From Halococcus saccharolyticus DSM 5350 (GTDB taxonomy: Archaea > Halobacteriota > Halobacteria > Halobacteriales > Halococcaceae), in the NCBI RefSeq assembly GCF_000336915.1, contig NZ_AOMD01000030.1, forward strand, positions 124,509 through 188,508: a stretch of 64,000 nt of DNA, given 5' to 3'. The notes under the pieces are model-generated. The model was not told where the DNA came from, searched no databases, and saw only the letters and a list, made by a program, of their open reading frames with translations. Positions 37,733 to 45,697 of this stretch are shown piece after piece; within the stretch, counting starts at the first letter, position 1, and every line of letters starts with the position of its first letter. Made by a program: the position numbers and the translations under genes.

Positions 37733-39097
37733 TCAGGCGTTCTCGCGGTCGAGCGCCGTCGTGACGTCGCCGAACACGTACTGCACGACGAACCCGGCGA
37801 GGAGCGCCGCAACAGTGAGACCGGCAGCCACCGGGTAATCGATCGAGAGCCCGAGTCCCAGGAGCGTGAGGAAGCCGAGCGCGACGGCGGCGGTGAGGAG
37901 GCCGCCGGGTGCACGGAAGGACGGCGTCACGTCCGTCCGGTAGACCCGGAGGCCGACGAACGACGCGATGTTGATGGCGTACGGGAGGACGGTGCCGACG
38001 AGCGCGGCGAGCACGATCCCGCCGACGACCTGCTTGCCGATGACCACGGCCGCAGCGGCGATCGCGACGACACAGAGTGCGACGTAGGGCGCGTTCGTCC
38101 TGTCGCTCGTCGCGGCGAACGCGGTCGGAAACGTGTCGCGTTCGGCAAGCGCACGGAGGACGCGCGCGGAGCCGGTCATCCCGACGAGCATCGTGGTGAA
38201 GATGGCGACGAGCGCCGCGACGGGCAGCGCGTAGTTCGCCAGCAGCGGGAGTCCCGCGTCGACGACGACCGCCGAGAGCGGCGCGACCATCACGAGGTTC
38301 CCGCTCGCGAACGCGCTCGGGGGGACTGAGAGATGGAGTGCGACCACGACCGCCGTGTAGCACAGCGTGGTGGTGAGGAGACTCCCGACGATCGCGCGCG
38401 GGATCGTCCACGCCGGTCGTTTCACCTCGCCCGCGGCCGCGGGAACGACCGTCCACGCGCCGTAGCCGGTGATCGCGACGCCGACGGCGGTGAGGAACTG
38501 TGTGCTGCTCCCAGTGACGAAGGGGGTGGCGTTGGCCGGCTCGCCGTTCGCGAACCCGAGAGCCGCGACCACCGCGAGCACGGCGAGGATGAGCGCGGTG
38601 AGGACGAGGTTCGTGCGTTTGGTTACGTCGATCCCGGCGAGCGTGACGCCGAGGCTCGCGACGATCGCGAGCAGCCCGAACAGCACGGTGTGGGACCGAA
38701 CCCCCGCGAGCGACGGGATCGCGCCGAGGTAGTTCGCGACGTACCACGCCGAAACCGCGACGCCGAACACCCAGCCGAGCGCGTACGACGTACCCTCCAG
38801 ATACGAGAAGAACTGTCTGACGAGCCCGTTCGAGCCGAGAGTTTCGGCCGGGAAGACCGCCGGTCCGCCGGAGTGGGGGAACGCAGTCGCGAGCTCGGTG
38901 TAACAGAGCGCGATACTCACCATCCCGACGCCCGCGACGAGCCACGCGAGGATCGCCGCCGGACCGATCCACTGGCCGGTGAACGCGGGATAGAAGAACA
39001 CCGACGAGCCGATCATTCCGCCGACACTCAACAACAGCAAGTCACGGAGGCCGACCGTCCGCGGGAGATCGTCCGGGGTTTCGCGAGCTTCCGCCAT
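37733..39097 (-). CDS. APC-family amino acid permease
   Basis: A 454-aa transporter with about 12 hydrophobic segments. The N-terminal GLRDLLLLSVGGMIGSSVFF motif (the GxG helix break of APC transporters), GTSYALGWVFG and VLRALAERDTFPTAFA are typical of the amino acid-polyamine-organocation superfamily. Substrate not predictable; within the island it might export or import an amino acid product such as glycine or diaminopropionate (speculative). Confidence 0.85.
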   Translation of the reverse strand: MAEARETPDDLPRTVGLRDLLLLSVGGMIGSSVFFYPAFTGQWIGPAAILAWLVAGVGMVSIALCYTELATAFPHSGGPAVFPAETLGSNGLVRQFFSYLEGTSYALGWVFGVAVSAWYVANYLGAIPSLAGVRSHTVLFGLLAIVASLGVTLAGIDVTKRTNLVLTALILAVLAVVAALGFANGEPANATPFVTGSSTQFLTAVGVAITGYGAWTVVPAAAGEVKRPAWTIPRAIVGSLLTTTLCYTAVVVALHLSVPPSAFASGNLVMVAPLSAVVVDAGLPLLANYALPVAALVAIFTTMLVGMTGSARVLRALAERDTFPTAFAATSDRTNAPYVALCVVAIAAAAVVIGKQVVGGIVLAALVGTVLPYAINIASFVGLRVYRTDVTPSFRAPGGLLTAAVALGFLTLLGLGLSIDYPVAAGLTVAALLAGFVVQYVFGDVTTALDRENA

Positions 39098-39293
39098 TGC
39101 GTTCGCTCTGGAGCAGAGCCAATTAGTAGTACCGATGATTGCCGTGACGACACGGTGGAATCACCTGCTGCCGCCACTGGCTGTAGACTGGGCGAGTCCT
39201 CCCTCAACGTCTCCCGGAAGAAACGATCGTTGAGTCCCGATCGGGCTCGACGAACTACCGGCTCGCCCGCCCGAACAGGGCTTTCCCGGTGGA

Positions 39294-39671
39294 TTACCGG
39301 GACGCGATGGCTTCGATCTCGACGCCGACGCCTTTCGGGAGGTTCCCCACCTCGAAGGCGCTTCTGGCGGGCGGCTCGTCGTCGAAGAAGCCGGCGTAGG
39401 TCTCGTTCATCTCGTCGAAATCGTCGATATCGGCGAGGAGGATGGTGGTTTTGAGCACGTCGCCCATATCGAGATCCTCCTCCGCGAGAATGGCTTCGAC
39501 GTTCGAGAGTGACTGTTCGGTCTGTGTCGCGATGTCCTCGTCGGCGAGCGAGTCGCCGTCGGGCGTGAACGGGATCTGACCCGCAGTGAAGACGAGATCG
39601 TCGTTCGTGGTCGCCTGGCTGTACGCGCCGACCGCCGCCGGTGCGTCGTCCGTACTGATGATGCGCTTCAC
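39294..39671 (-). CDS. ridA: RidA-family enamine/imine deaminase
   Basis: A 125-aa RidA/YjgF/UK114 protein: AVGAYSQAT, LVFTAGQIPF, QSLSNVEAIL and the C-terminal PPARSAFEVGNLPKG with the substrate Arg. RidA hydrolyses reactive 2-aminoacrylate released by PLP enzymes. It starts with GTG at 39671; the longer frame adds an Arg-rich leader. It lies near a threonine-synthase-like PLP gene, so it may clear enamine made by that enzyme; general housekeeping is equally possible. Confidence 0.9.
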   Translation of the reverse strand: MKRIISTDDAPAAVGAYSQATTNDDLVFTAGQIPFTPDGDSLADEDIATQTEQSLSNVEAILAEEDLDMGDVLKTTILLADIDDFDEMNETYAGFFDDEPPARSAFEVGNLPKGVGVEIEAIASR

Positions 39672-39769
39672 GCGCTCACCCTCACGCCGGCCCGGCTTAA
39701 CGTTTCTGGAGTGTGTGCAAGCAGTCAAACGACGGCCGAACGCCGAACGGCGTTCCGCAGGGAACTCTC

Positions 39770-40429
39770 TCAATCGTCAGCAGCATCGGACTCGGCCGTC
39801 GTCGTCACTGGTATCGGTTCCCGTCCGACCGACACTCGTCCCTGCTCCTCGACGAGTCGAACACCGGCCGTCCGAAGCCAGCGAGCCGCGTGACCGTCGC
39901 CGTGCAGCAACAACTCCGCGAGATCCTCCGGTTCGTCGATATCCATCCCGAGACGGTACGAATCGATCTCGGCGGTCGACGCACCGACGGCGTCGGCCAC
40001 GGCGTGATGGTCGCGATAGGATGCGCCGTGGTAGTCGACCCGGAAGTCCGGATGACGCGCCACCAGCGCGTTCGTCCCGCCGCCGATCCCGCGAGCGAGC
40101 ACGATATCGTCTTCCGTCTCGAACAGTTCGCTAAGTGCTGCCGGCGTCGCGAGCGCGAGATCGGCCATCACCACGGCGACCGGTGTTGAGCCTGCGTCTT
40201 CGAGGGCGGCGTTGACGGCCGATGTCAGCGGACGCTCGTCGAGCCGCGTCTCGGCGTCGATGTCGAGCGTGGCCGTCGAGAGGACAGTCGGGGCCATTCC
40301 GGTGGCCGTGATCGCATCGAGAACGTCCCGGAGCATAGCACGGGCGAAGCGTTTGCGCTCGGTCGGATCGAGAACCCCAGCGAGCCTGGTCTTCGGGCTC
40401 TGGGGATCGAACGGCACGACGACCTGCAT
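39770..40429 (-). CDS. cofC: 2-phospho-L-lactate guanylyltransferase
   Basis: A 219-aa CofC, which activates 2-phospholactate (or a related acid) with GTP for coenzyme F420 synthesis. Landmarks: VVPFDPQSPKTRLAGVLDP at the N-terminus, VVMADLAL, DIVLARGIGGGTNAL and YRLGMDIDEPEDL. The length matches archaeal CofC. Third F420-related gene in the island with npdG and the LLM flavoprotein. Confidence 0.92.
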   Translation of the reverse strand: MQVVVPFDPQSPKTRLAGVLDPTERKRFARAMLRDVLDAITATGMAPTVLSTATLDIDAETRLDERPLTSAVNAALEDAGSTPVAVVMADLALATPAALSELFETEDDIVLARGIGGGTNALVARHPDFRVDYHGASYRDHHAVADAVGASTAEIDSYRLGMDIDEPEDLAELLLHGDGHAARWLRTAGVRLVEEQGRVSVGREPIPVTTTAESDAADD

Positions 40430-40591
40430 ACTGGCGTCTCCGTCCGGTAGAAGGTAATCCCATCGCTTTCCAGCCGTTGTCCAGGTTCTCACTCACCATA
40501 GCGTCGCTCTCGCAACCGTTCAGCTAGCCCTCGTCGAAAGAAGCGTGATGGGTCGTTATCGATCCGAAGACAGTCAAAGCGAGTCCGTTCG

Positions 40592-41851
40592 TCAGTCGTC
40601 GGCCGCGGCGGGCTGGGCCTCGCCGTAGAGATCGTTGACTTCCTCGATCCGCGGGTCGACCCGGTAGGCGTCGCCGGTGGCCTGTTTCGCGCTTTCGGTG
40701 TCCTTCAGCCCGAAGCCGGTCGTGCAGATCACGACCGTCTCGTCGTCCGCGATGATCCCGCGCTCGCGCGCTTCCTTCACACCAGCGACGGGGGTTGCAC
40801 CTGCGGGTTCGGCGTAGATCCCTTCGGTAGAGCCGAGCAGTTTCTCGCCGGCGAGGATGTCGTCGTCGGAAACGAGGAGGGAGGTCCCGCCACTCTCTTT
40901 GAGCGCGCGGCAGGCCTTGATCGTGTTGCGGGGCCGGCCGACCGCGATCGAGTCGGCGAGCGTGTCGGCGATCTCGTCGATGTCGTCGTGCTCGTGGAAC
41001 GTGTCGTGGATCGCGCTCGCACCCTCGGCCTGGACGCCGAGCATCTTCGGGGTGTCCTCGACGTAATCGAGGTCATAGAACTCCCGGAACCCCTTCCACG
41101 CGCCCGCGATCGTACAGCCATCGCCCATCGAGAACACGAACCAGTCGGGGACCTCGCCGCGGACGGCCGACTGCTCGGCGAGTTCGAGGCCCACCGTACG
41201 TTTGCCCTCAACTTGGAAGGGGTTGACTGCGGCGTTGCGGTTGTACCACCCGTACTTCTCGGTGGCTTCCATCGAGAGGTCGTAGGCTTCGTCGTAGCTC
41301 CCGTTGACGGCGAGGACGTCCGCGCCGTAGACGAGCGGCTGGGCGAGTTTGCCTTCGGGCGCGTCGCCCGGCACGAAGATGCGACAGTCGAGCCCGCCGC
41401 GGGCAGCGTACCCGGAGAGCGAGGCGGCGGCGTTCCCAGTGGACGCGCAGATCACGATGTCGCGACCGTCGTTTTTGGCCTTCGTGACCGAGACCGAGCT
41501 CGCTCGATCCTTGAAACAGCCCGTCGGGTTCCGACCGTCGTCCTTGATGAGTGTAGTAACGCCGAGCTCCTCGCTGAGGTTTGGTGCATCGAGCAGACTC
41601 GATCCACCCTCTTCGAGCGTGACGACTTCCGCGTCGTCGTGGACCGGCAGGAACGGTTTGTACTTCCACTGACTCCGGATGTTGCCGTCGAGATCGGCGT
41701 CGAAGTTGTCGTGGATAACGTCGTAATCGTACTCGACTTCGAGGATGCCCTTGACCCCCTCGTGCTCGGGACAGGTGTAGATGATCTGATCCGGGTCGTA
41801 CTCGGTACCACACAACGTACACTCGAGCGTGGTGACGTGCTCCATCGCCAT
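40592..41851 (-). CDS. Threonine synthase-like PLP enzyme
   Basis: A 419-aa fold-type II PLP enzyme. The N-terminal zinc ribbon (CTLCGTEY...CPEH) and EVEYDYD are typical of archaeal threonine synthase. The PLP Lys lies in NPTGCFKDRA, where ThrC usually has NPTGSFKDRG; the phosphate loop ASTGNAAAS is intact. It starts at the ATG at 41851 (41845 possible), with TTTATATA 25 nt upstream. It may be ordinary ThrC. Its position next to ridA and the purine genes makes a diaminopropionate ammonia-lyase-like role (YgeX, otherwise missing) worth testing. Confidence 0.82.
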   Translation of the reverse strand: MAMEHVTTLECTLCGTEYDPDQIIYTCPEHEGVKGILEVEYDYDVIHDNFDADLDGNIRSQWKYKPFLPVHDDAEVVTLEEGGSSLLDAPNLSEELGVTTLIKDDGRNPTGCFKDRASSVSVTKAKNDGRDIVICASTGNAAASLSGYAARGGLDCRIFVPGDAPEGKLAQPLVYGADVLAVNGSYDEAYDLSMEATEKYGWYNRNAAVNPFQVEGKRTVGLELAEQSAVRGEVPDWFVFSMGDGCTIAGAWKGFREFYDLDYVEDTPKMLGVQAEGASAIHDTFHEHDDIDEIADTLADSIAVGRPRNTIKACRALKESGGTSLLVSDDDILAGEKLLGSTEGIYAEPAGATPVAGVKEARERGIIADDETVVICTTGFGLKDTESAKQATGDAYRVDPRIEEVNDLYGEAQPAAADD

Positions 41852-41872
41852 ACCCGGAGTATTTCGTCCCTC

Positions 41873-41880
41873 TATATAAA
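41873..41880 (-). promoter_or_regulatory. TATA box of the threonine-synthase-like gene
   Basis: Minus-strand TTTATATA centred 25 nt before the ATG at 41851, indicating a leaderless transcript and supporting that start. Confidence 0.65.
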
Positions 41881-42672
41881 TCCCGCTGCTACACAACACC
41901 CCCTCAAATCGTGAACACAGCCAGTACATAGACTGTGATGCCGGTATCCGACGATGACGTAACTCGAGGCCGGCCACCGAATGAAGAACACTCTTCACGA
42001 TCTTATACACTCTTAGGGTGTATATTAGTTCGATCCGATCGCTACACTGACGAACGAATCTGTCCGTTCTCGTGTTCCGAACGACCGAATCGTGGCGATG
42101 CGAGCGAATCGCGTTCATTGGAAAACGAGTTCACAATCACTCACCAACCTCAGCACAAACTTCAAAACAAATCAAAAATTTCTACCCGTTTTGAATTGAG
42201 AGGGCCAGTACTGATAAAACAAACTCAATTTTCGCACAATTACAAATAAAGATATTGAAGCAATCTGGGGGTAAAAATAACGAATTATGATTTAGTGTTT
42301 AAAAAGACAATATTCGTGCTTTTTGCCGATCTTACAGACACAATTCAGAAATTCTAATGGCTATGCTCAATATGCGATATTCGTCCGGCAGATGTTCCAC
42401 AACGCGGTGCTGTTGGCCGTATCTCCGATATTGTGTTGCCGATCTCCCATCAAAAATTCTGCAAAATAGGGACAATCCTTCCATTGCTCTGTGTCAGATA
42501 TTGTGTTGTTACTTTCAATCTATATGGCCAGAACGAGTCGATCAAACTCACTGATAGCAGTCGTTCGATTTGAGTGGGCCGCTGGATCATCGGTGGGCTC
42601 TGTGATGGGTTCGCTCCCGGATCGCTTCGGCGAAGAGCAACGATTAAACGGCGGGCAATCCTCGCGCCGAGT
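41881..42672. other. AT-rich intergenic region, no gene seen
   Basis: About 790 nt, clearly richer in A+T than the flanks, especially 42,120-42,560. Short open frames are present (41935-42249 and 42357-42554), but their Cys/Ser/Lys-rich composition is unlike the acidic haloarchaeal proteome and they lack motifs. A perfect 7-bp inverted repeat lies at 42004-42024. Possibly the decayed remnant of a mobile element at the island edge. Confidence 0.6.
42004..42024. repeat. Inverted repeat TATACAC-N7-GTGTATA
   Basis: Perfect 7-bp arms with a 7-nt spacer (TCTTAGG), about 155 nt upstream of the threonine-synthase-like start. A related sequence, TATACAGTCTAAGGGTGTG, occurs at 5673-5691 upstream of rdfA, so it may be a regulator site. 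Confidence 0.45.
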
Positions 42673-43686
42673 ATGCAACGACGGGCTGCGGCGGTCTACA
42701 TCGTCTTCTTCGTGGTGGTCGCGATTGCGGCGTACTCGTTGATCGCAGTGGCCGAGGAACCGACCGCCTCGATCGAAGGTCAGAGCTACGCTCAAGGGGA
42801 CACCCTTCAGGCTGGAGGACAGGCGTGGACGGTCAACGTCAGCGACGGTTCCGGCGAGGTATCGCGGGTCAATGAATCGGTCCAGTTCAGCACCTCGTTC
42901 GCGAACAACTCCACCCTCCTTTATCAGAACGAGACCTATCGGTCAGCGCCCAACGGCTCCGGCGGTGGCGGCGCAGCCGAGACCACGACGCCAGGCGCGC
43001 CCACGACTACCACTCCGTCTGGAGCAGTGTCCAACGGTTCCGACGGAACGCGCTTCCAGGTCGTGATCGCCAACGCTTCCGGGGGCAACGCCTCCAGCGG
43101 AAATGCCTCCGGTAACGCATCGACGGGCAACACCTCCGGCGGCAACGCGTCGGCCGGGAACGCATCCACGGTGAACCTCACCTCGTTCACGCTCCGCGAG
43201 TCGTTCGACGTGAACGAGCGGCTACGAGCCGATCCCGATGTCGCGAACACGGCGCTGACCGGGGTCAACGGGACTCAGTACGTCCGGTATCAGAACGGCA
43301 CGACCCAGCCGCTCGGCGAGTATCTGCCGACGCCCGAAACCCGGAACGTCTCGGTCGGTGACGAGTTCCCCTACGCCAACAACTCCACGACCGTCTCGGG
43401 CGTCAACACGAGCGGCGTGTCGCTCGCGTGGACCGGCCCCCAGACTGAATCGATGGAAATCGCGGCGGGAGAAAACGTCACTGTCGGTAATACGACGTAC
43501 GTCGCCCAGTTCGGCGCGGACAACAGTACCGTCACGCTCTCTCAGGACGTCGCCGGCTACCAGGAAGAGCTAGCCGATGTCCAGGACTTCCACGACCGGA
43601 TCCTCGGTCTCTGGGGGATCATCATCATCAGCATCTTCGCTGCCATCCTCATCGCGGCGCTCGCGTACATGCCCGTGAGAGGCTGA
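42673..43686 (+). CDS. Membrane-anchored, sequon-rich surface protein
   Basis: A 337-aa protein with an N-terminal signal/anchor (residues ~5-27), a large extracellular region and a C-terminal transmembrane helix (GLWGIIIISIFAAILIAAL). The middle holds a Thr/Pro-rich stretch and an imperfect repeat of N-A-S-G-G/S units (~138-170), giving more than a dozen N-x-S/T sequons, so heavy N-glycosylation is likely. The function is not recognised. The frame is open to 42574, but the ATG at 42673 fits the signal segment. Confidence 0.75.
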   Translation: MQRRAAAVYIVFFVVVAIAAYSLIAVAEEPTASIEGQSYAQGDTLQAGGQAWTVNVSDGSGEVSRVNESVQFSTSFANNSTLLYQNETYRSAPNGSGGGGAAETTTPGAPTTTTPSGAVSNGSDGTRFQVVIANASGGNASSGNASGNASTGNTSGGNASAGNASTVNLTSFTLRESFDVNERLRADPDVANTALTGVNGTQYVRYQNGTTQPLGEYLPTPETRNVSVGDEFPYANNSTTVSGVNTSGVSLAWTGPQTESMEIAAGENVTVGNTTYVAQFGADNSTVTLSQDVAGYQEELADVQDFHDRILGLWGIIIISIFAAILIAALAYMPVRG

Positions 43687-43799
43687 ATCTCCAAATCATT
43701 CTCTTGGGCTGAGCGTCGTCCCTCTCGCGGCTCTCTTCGTCCCTCGTTTCGTTCGTAGAACCGTCAGGAGCGTCTCGTGTCTGCTCGACGTGCTTCGAC

Positions 43800-43820
43800 G
43801 GGCCGGGAGGGATTCGAACC
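43800..43820 (-). other. Fragment of a tRNA 3' end (att-like repeat)
   Basis: 21 nt that match the 3' end of the intact tRNA-Lys at 43968-43988 with one mismatch, covering the acceptor 3' strand and T-arm, 168 nt away. Either a remnant of an integration site or of a degraded tRNA. Confidence 0.5.
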
Positions 43821-43823
43821 ACG

Positions 43824-43955
43824 CGCAGACGTGCTCGCGTTCGCTGCGCGCGTCTGCTCTAGTTCGAACCCTCGATAGCCGCTTCGCTGCTCGCGTCCGT
43901 TTTCCGTGACTTCGCTCCGCTCGTCACGACGTTTCACTCGCTCTGCTCGTGAAAC
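43824..43955. repeat. Three tandem hairpins, two sharing a loop sequence
   Basis: Stem-loops with perfect arms at 43825-43831/43851-43857 (GCAGACG), 43905-43910/43923-43928 (CGTGAC) and 43931-43937/43949-43955 (GTTTCAC). The loops of the last two share TCGCTCYGCTC. The layout recalls REP-type palindromic elements; a role as terminators is also possible. Confidence 0.5.
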
Positions 43956-43967
43956 CGCAGCAGAAGC

Positions 43968-44040
43968 GGGCTGGGAGGGATTCGAACCCCCGACCGTCCG
44001 GTTAAAAGCCGGACGCTCTGCCTAACTGAGCTACCAGCCC
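43968..44040 (-). tRNA. tRNA-Lys (anticodon UUU)
   Basis: A 73-nt cloverleaf on the minus strand: acceptor GGGCTGG/CCAGCCC, D-arm with TAGCTCAGTT, anticodon stem CCGGC with loop CTTTTAA (anticodon TTT), and T-arm with GGTTCGAATCCC. No intron in the anticodon loop; the CCA is not encoded. Its 3' end faces the AT-rich region and the island. Confidence 0.95.
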
Positions 44041-44069
44041 ACACCCGCGCTCGGGCCGTCGTGCCTAAA

Positions 44070-44765
44070 TCAGTACCGTTCCGGCGGCGAGTCCTCGGTC
44101 GGTTCCCAGGCGTCGAGCGCCTCGGCGACGAGTGCCGACGGATCGACGCCTCGGAGGGCGGCCTGGCGTCTGAGCTCGCGGTAGGTCTCCGACGGAAGGT
44201 CGAGCGTCACCTCGCCGGGCGGGACACCGTGGGCGGCGAGGGCGCGCTCCGGCGGGACGTCCGAGTTGATGTCGCTCGCGATCGATCGGACGTCCCGCAC
44301 GGTGAGATCGGCGTCGAGGGTCGCCCACGCGAGCAGGAAGCGCGCCTCGCCCGCGACTCGCGCGATGTGTTTCGCCGCGGTCGGGGCGATCTCGCCGGTG
44401 GCGACGTACTGGCGGATCGATCGCGGGAGGTCGTGGACCCGCGCCCACTTCCGGATGAACGACACCGTGGCGTCGCCGTCGGTGCGCTCGGCCGCGGCCT
44501 TGTACGAGCCTTCGCCGCGAACCAGCGCCGCACACGCTGCCGCCCCACGGAGCATGTAGACGCTGTCGGCGTCACCCACGGAATCGTCGGCGAACGACCG
44601 GACGATCTCGGCGGCGCGCGCCACGCTCTCGGGATCGTCGGGATCGAACTGGACGGCCTCGCGTGCGCGCTCGCCGGCAAAGGTGGGATCGCCCCGGATC
44701 ACCGGCTCGCCGACGGGCGAGTCGCGATCGGTCCTCGTCCCATCGGGCGCGCCGTCAGGACTCAT
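44070..44765 (-). CDS. Conserved-looking haloarchaeal protein with helix-turn-helix-like middle
   Basis: A 231-aa protein of unknown function. The middle (YKAAAERTDGDATVSFIRKW, then LPRSIRQYVATGEIAPTAAK) resembles the ParB/KorB-type helix-turn-helix region in which a long helix follows RxYVxxGEI. The C-terminus (GEVTLDLPSETYRELRRQA) looks like a ribbon-helix-helix segment. A DNA-binding role is plausible. The nearest neighbour is tRNA-Lys. Confidence 0.65.
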   Translation of the reverse strand: MSPDGAPDGTRTDRDSPVGEPVIRGDPTFAGERAREAVQFDPDDPESVARAAEIVRSFADDSVGDADSVYMLRGAAACAALVRGEGSYKAAAERTDGDATVSFIRKWARVHDLPRSIRQYVATGEIAPTAAKHIARVAGEARFLLAWATLDADLTVRDVRSIASDINSDVPPERALAAHGVPPGEVTLDLPSETYRELRRQAALRGVDPSALVAEALDAWEPTEDSPPERY

Positions 44766-44825
44766 ACCGCTTCGTGGGGACGACGAATGAAAAGTACCCC
44801 GCCGCCGTGTGTCAGCCGCACATCG

Positions 44826-44957
44826 TCAGTCGGCGTTCGCCTCGCGCTCTTCCGAGAGATGCTCCCAGATCTCGGTGCAGCCACACCCGTCGTCGACGTC
44901 GTCGAGATGATCCGTGTTCGGTTCCCGCTGCTCTTCGGCCGGCTCCGGGTCGCTCAT
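44826..44957 (-). CDS. 43-aa haloarchaeal microprotein with CxC motif
   Basis: A very short acidic protein ending in DDGCGCTEIWEHLSEERE. The CGC pair and the following amphipathic helix are distinctive. The start overlaps the stop of the upstream 27-aa frame (ATGA), suggesting coupled expression. Function unknown; metal binding or a protein-interaction role is possible. Confidence 0.6.
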   Translation of the reverse strand: MSDPEPAEEQREPNTDHLDDVDDGCGCTEIWEHLSEEREANAD

Positions 44958-45037
44958 CGATCCGCTCCCGATTCGTCGTACAGCTCCGGTGCGACGTCCG
45001 CCGACACGTGTTGGCGTTCGCCGTCGTTCTCTTTCAT
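44954..45037 (-). CDS. 27-aa microprotein upstream of the CxC protein
   Basis: An acidic 27-residue frame (begins MKENDGERQHVSADVAPELY) whose stop overlaps the next start. Haloarchaeal composition and the overlap argue for translation, perhaps as a leader for the downstream microprotein, but such a short frame could arise by chance. Confidence 0.4.
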   Translation of the reverse strand: MKENDGERQHVSADVAPELYDESGADR

Positions 45038-45261
45038 CACTCCCCCGTAGGCTAGTAGCCCGGATAAGGCCGCGCCCACCTGTAAACCCTACCCAGACTC
45101 TCGATTACCGGCAACAGTTGTCGAGATACCTGACGGCCGAATCACGGCCGATGCCGACGCCTTCGGGTGATTCCGTCGCTGCCACGCGTCACCGGACCTG
45201 TGGACGGTCGGGGCCGATCGGCGGTCGATGGGTTCAGGGGGTCGCGGCGTCGAGGACGGCT

Positions 45262-45591
45262 GTGCCAATCGACGTCCACCAGCTCGACGACGGGGCGTGG
45301 ATCAGCGTCAACGACACTCGCGAGGTCAACGTCGGCGACCTCTGGTGGCTCGCGCGCCACGATTTCTGTGCCTGCGAGATGGCGGATTTCCTCGCCGAAG
45401 GGTTCGTCGAGGTCGGCGTCGATCCCCCCGTCATCGAGGCCCGAATCGCCGGTCAGTGCATCGCCTGTGGGGCGAGCGGTGTCACCGGCTGGCTCACGGT
45501 CGGTCGAGTGAGCGACGGCGAGTTCTATTCCGTGGTTCCCGAGAGCGTCCACGTCCCCCGCCGGCGCACGCGCCTCGCTCGTTCCGAGTAA
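45262..45591 (+). CDS. Haloarchaeal zinc-site protein of unknown function
   Basis: A 109-aa protein beginning with GTG at 45262 (VPIDVHQLDDGAWISVNDT). Cysteines in FCACEM and CIACGASG form a likely C4 zinc site. Strands such as GWLTVGRVSDGEFYSVVPES follow. Longer upstream starts give an Arg/Ser-rich leader and are rejected. No pathway assignment. Confidence 0.6.
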   Translation: MPIDVHQLDDGAWISVNDTREVNVGDLWWLARHDFCACEMADFLAEGFVEVGVDPPVIEARIAGQCIACGASGVTGWLTVGRVSDGEFYSVVPESVHVPRRRTRLARSE

Positions 45592-45697
45592 CCCCCCCGA
45601 CGACCCGACGTACCGGCAACATTCTCTTCATCCGGCGAGACGCGGGGAGGATTGACGCCACGGGCGAGGGTTTAGGCGTCGGGCGTTTGGTGGCGGT

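Noticed and set aside
41935-42554. Short open frames in the AT-rich gap
   Set aside because: Composition is unlike haloarchaeal proteins, with no motif and no convincing promoter or ribosome binding site.
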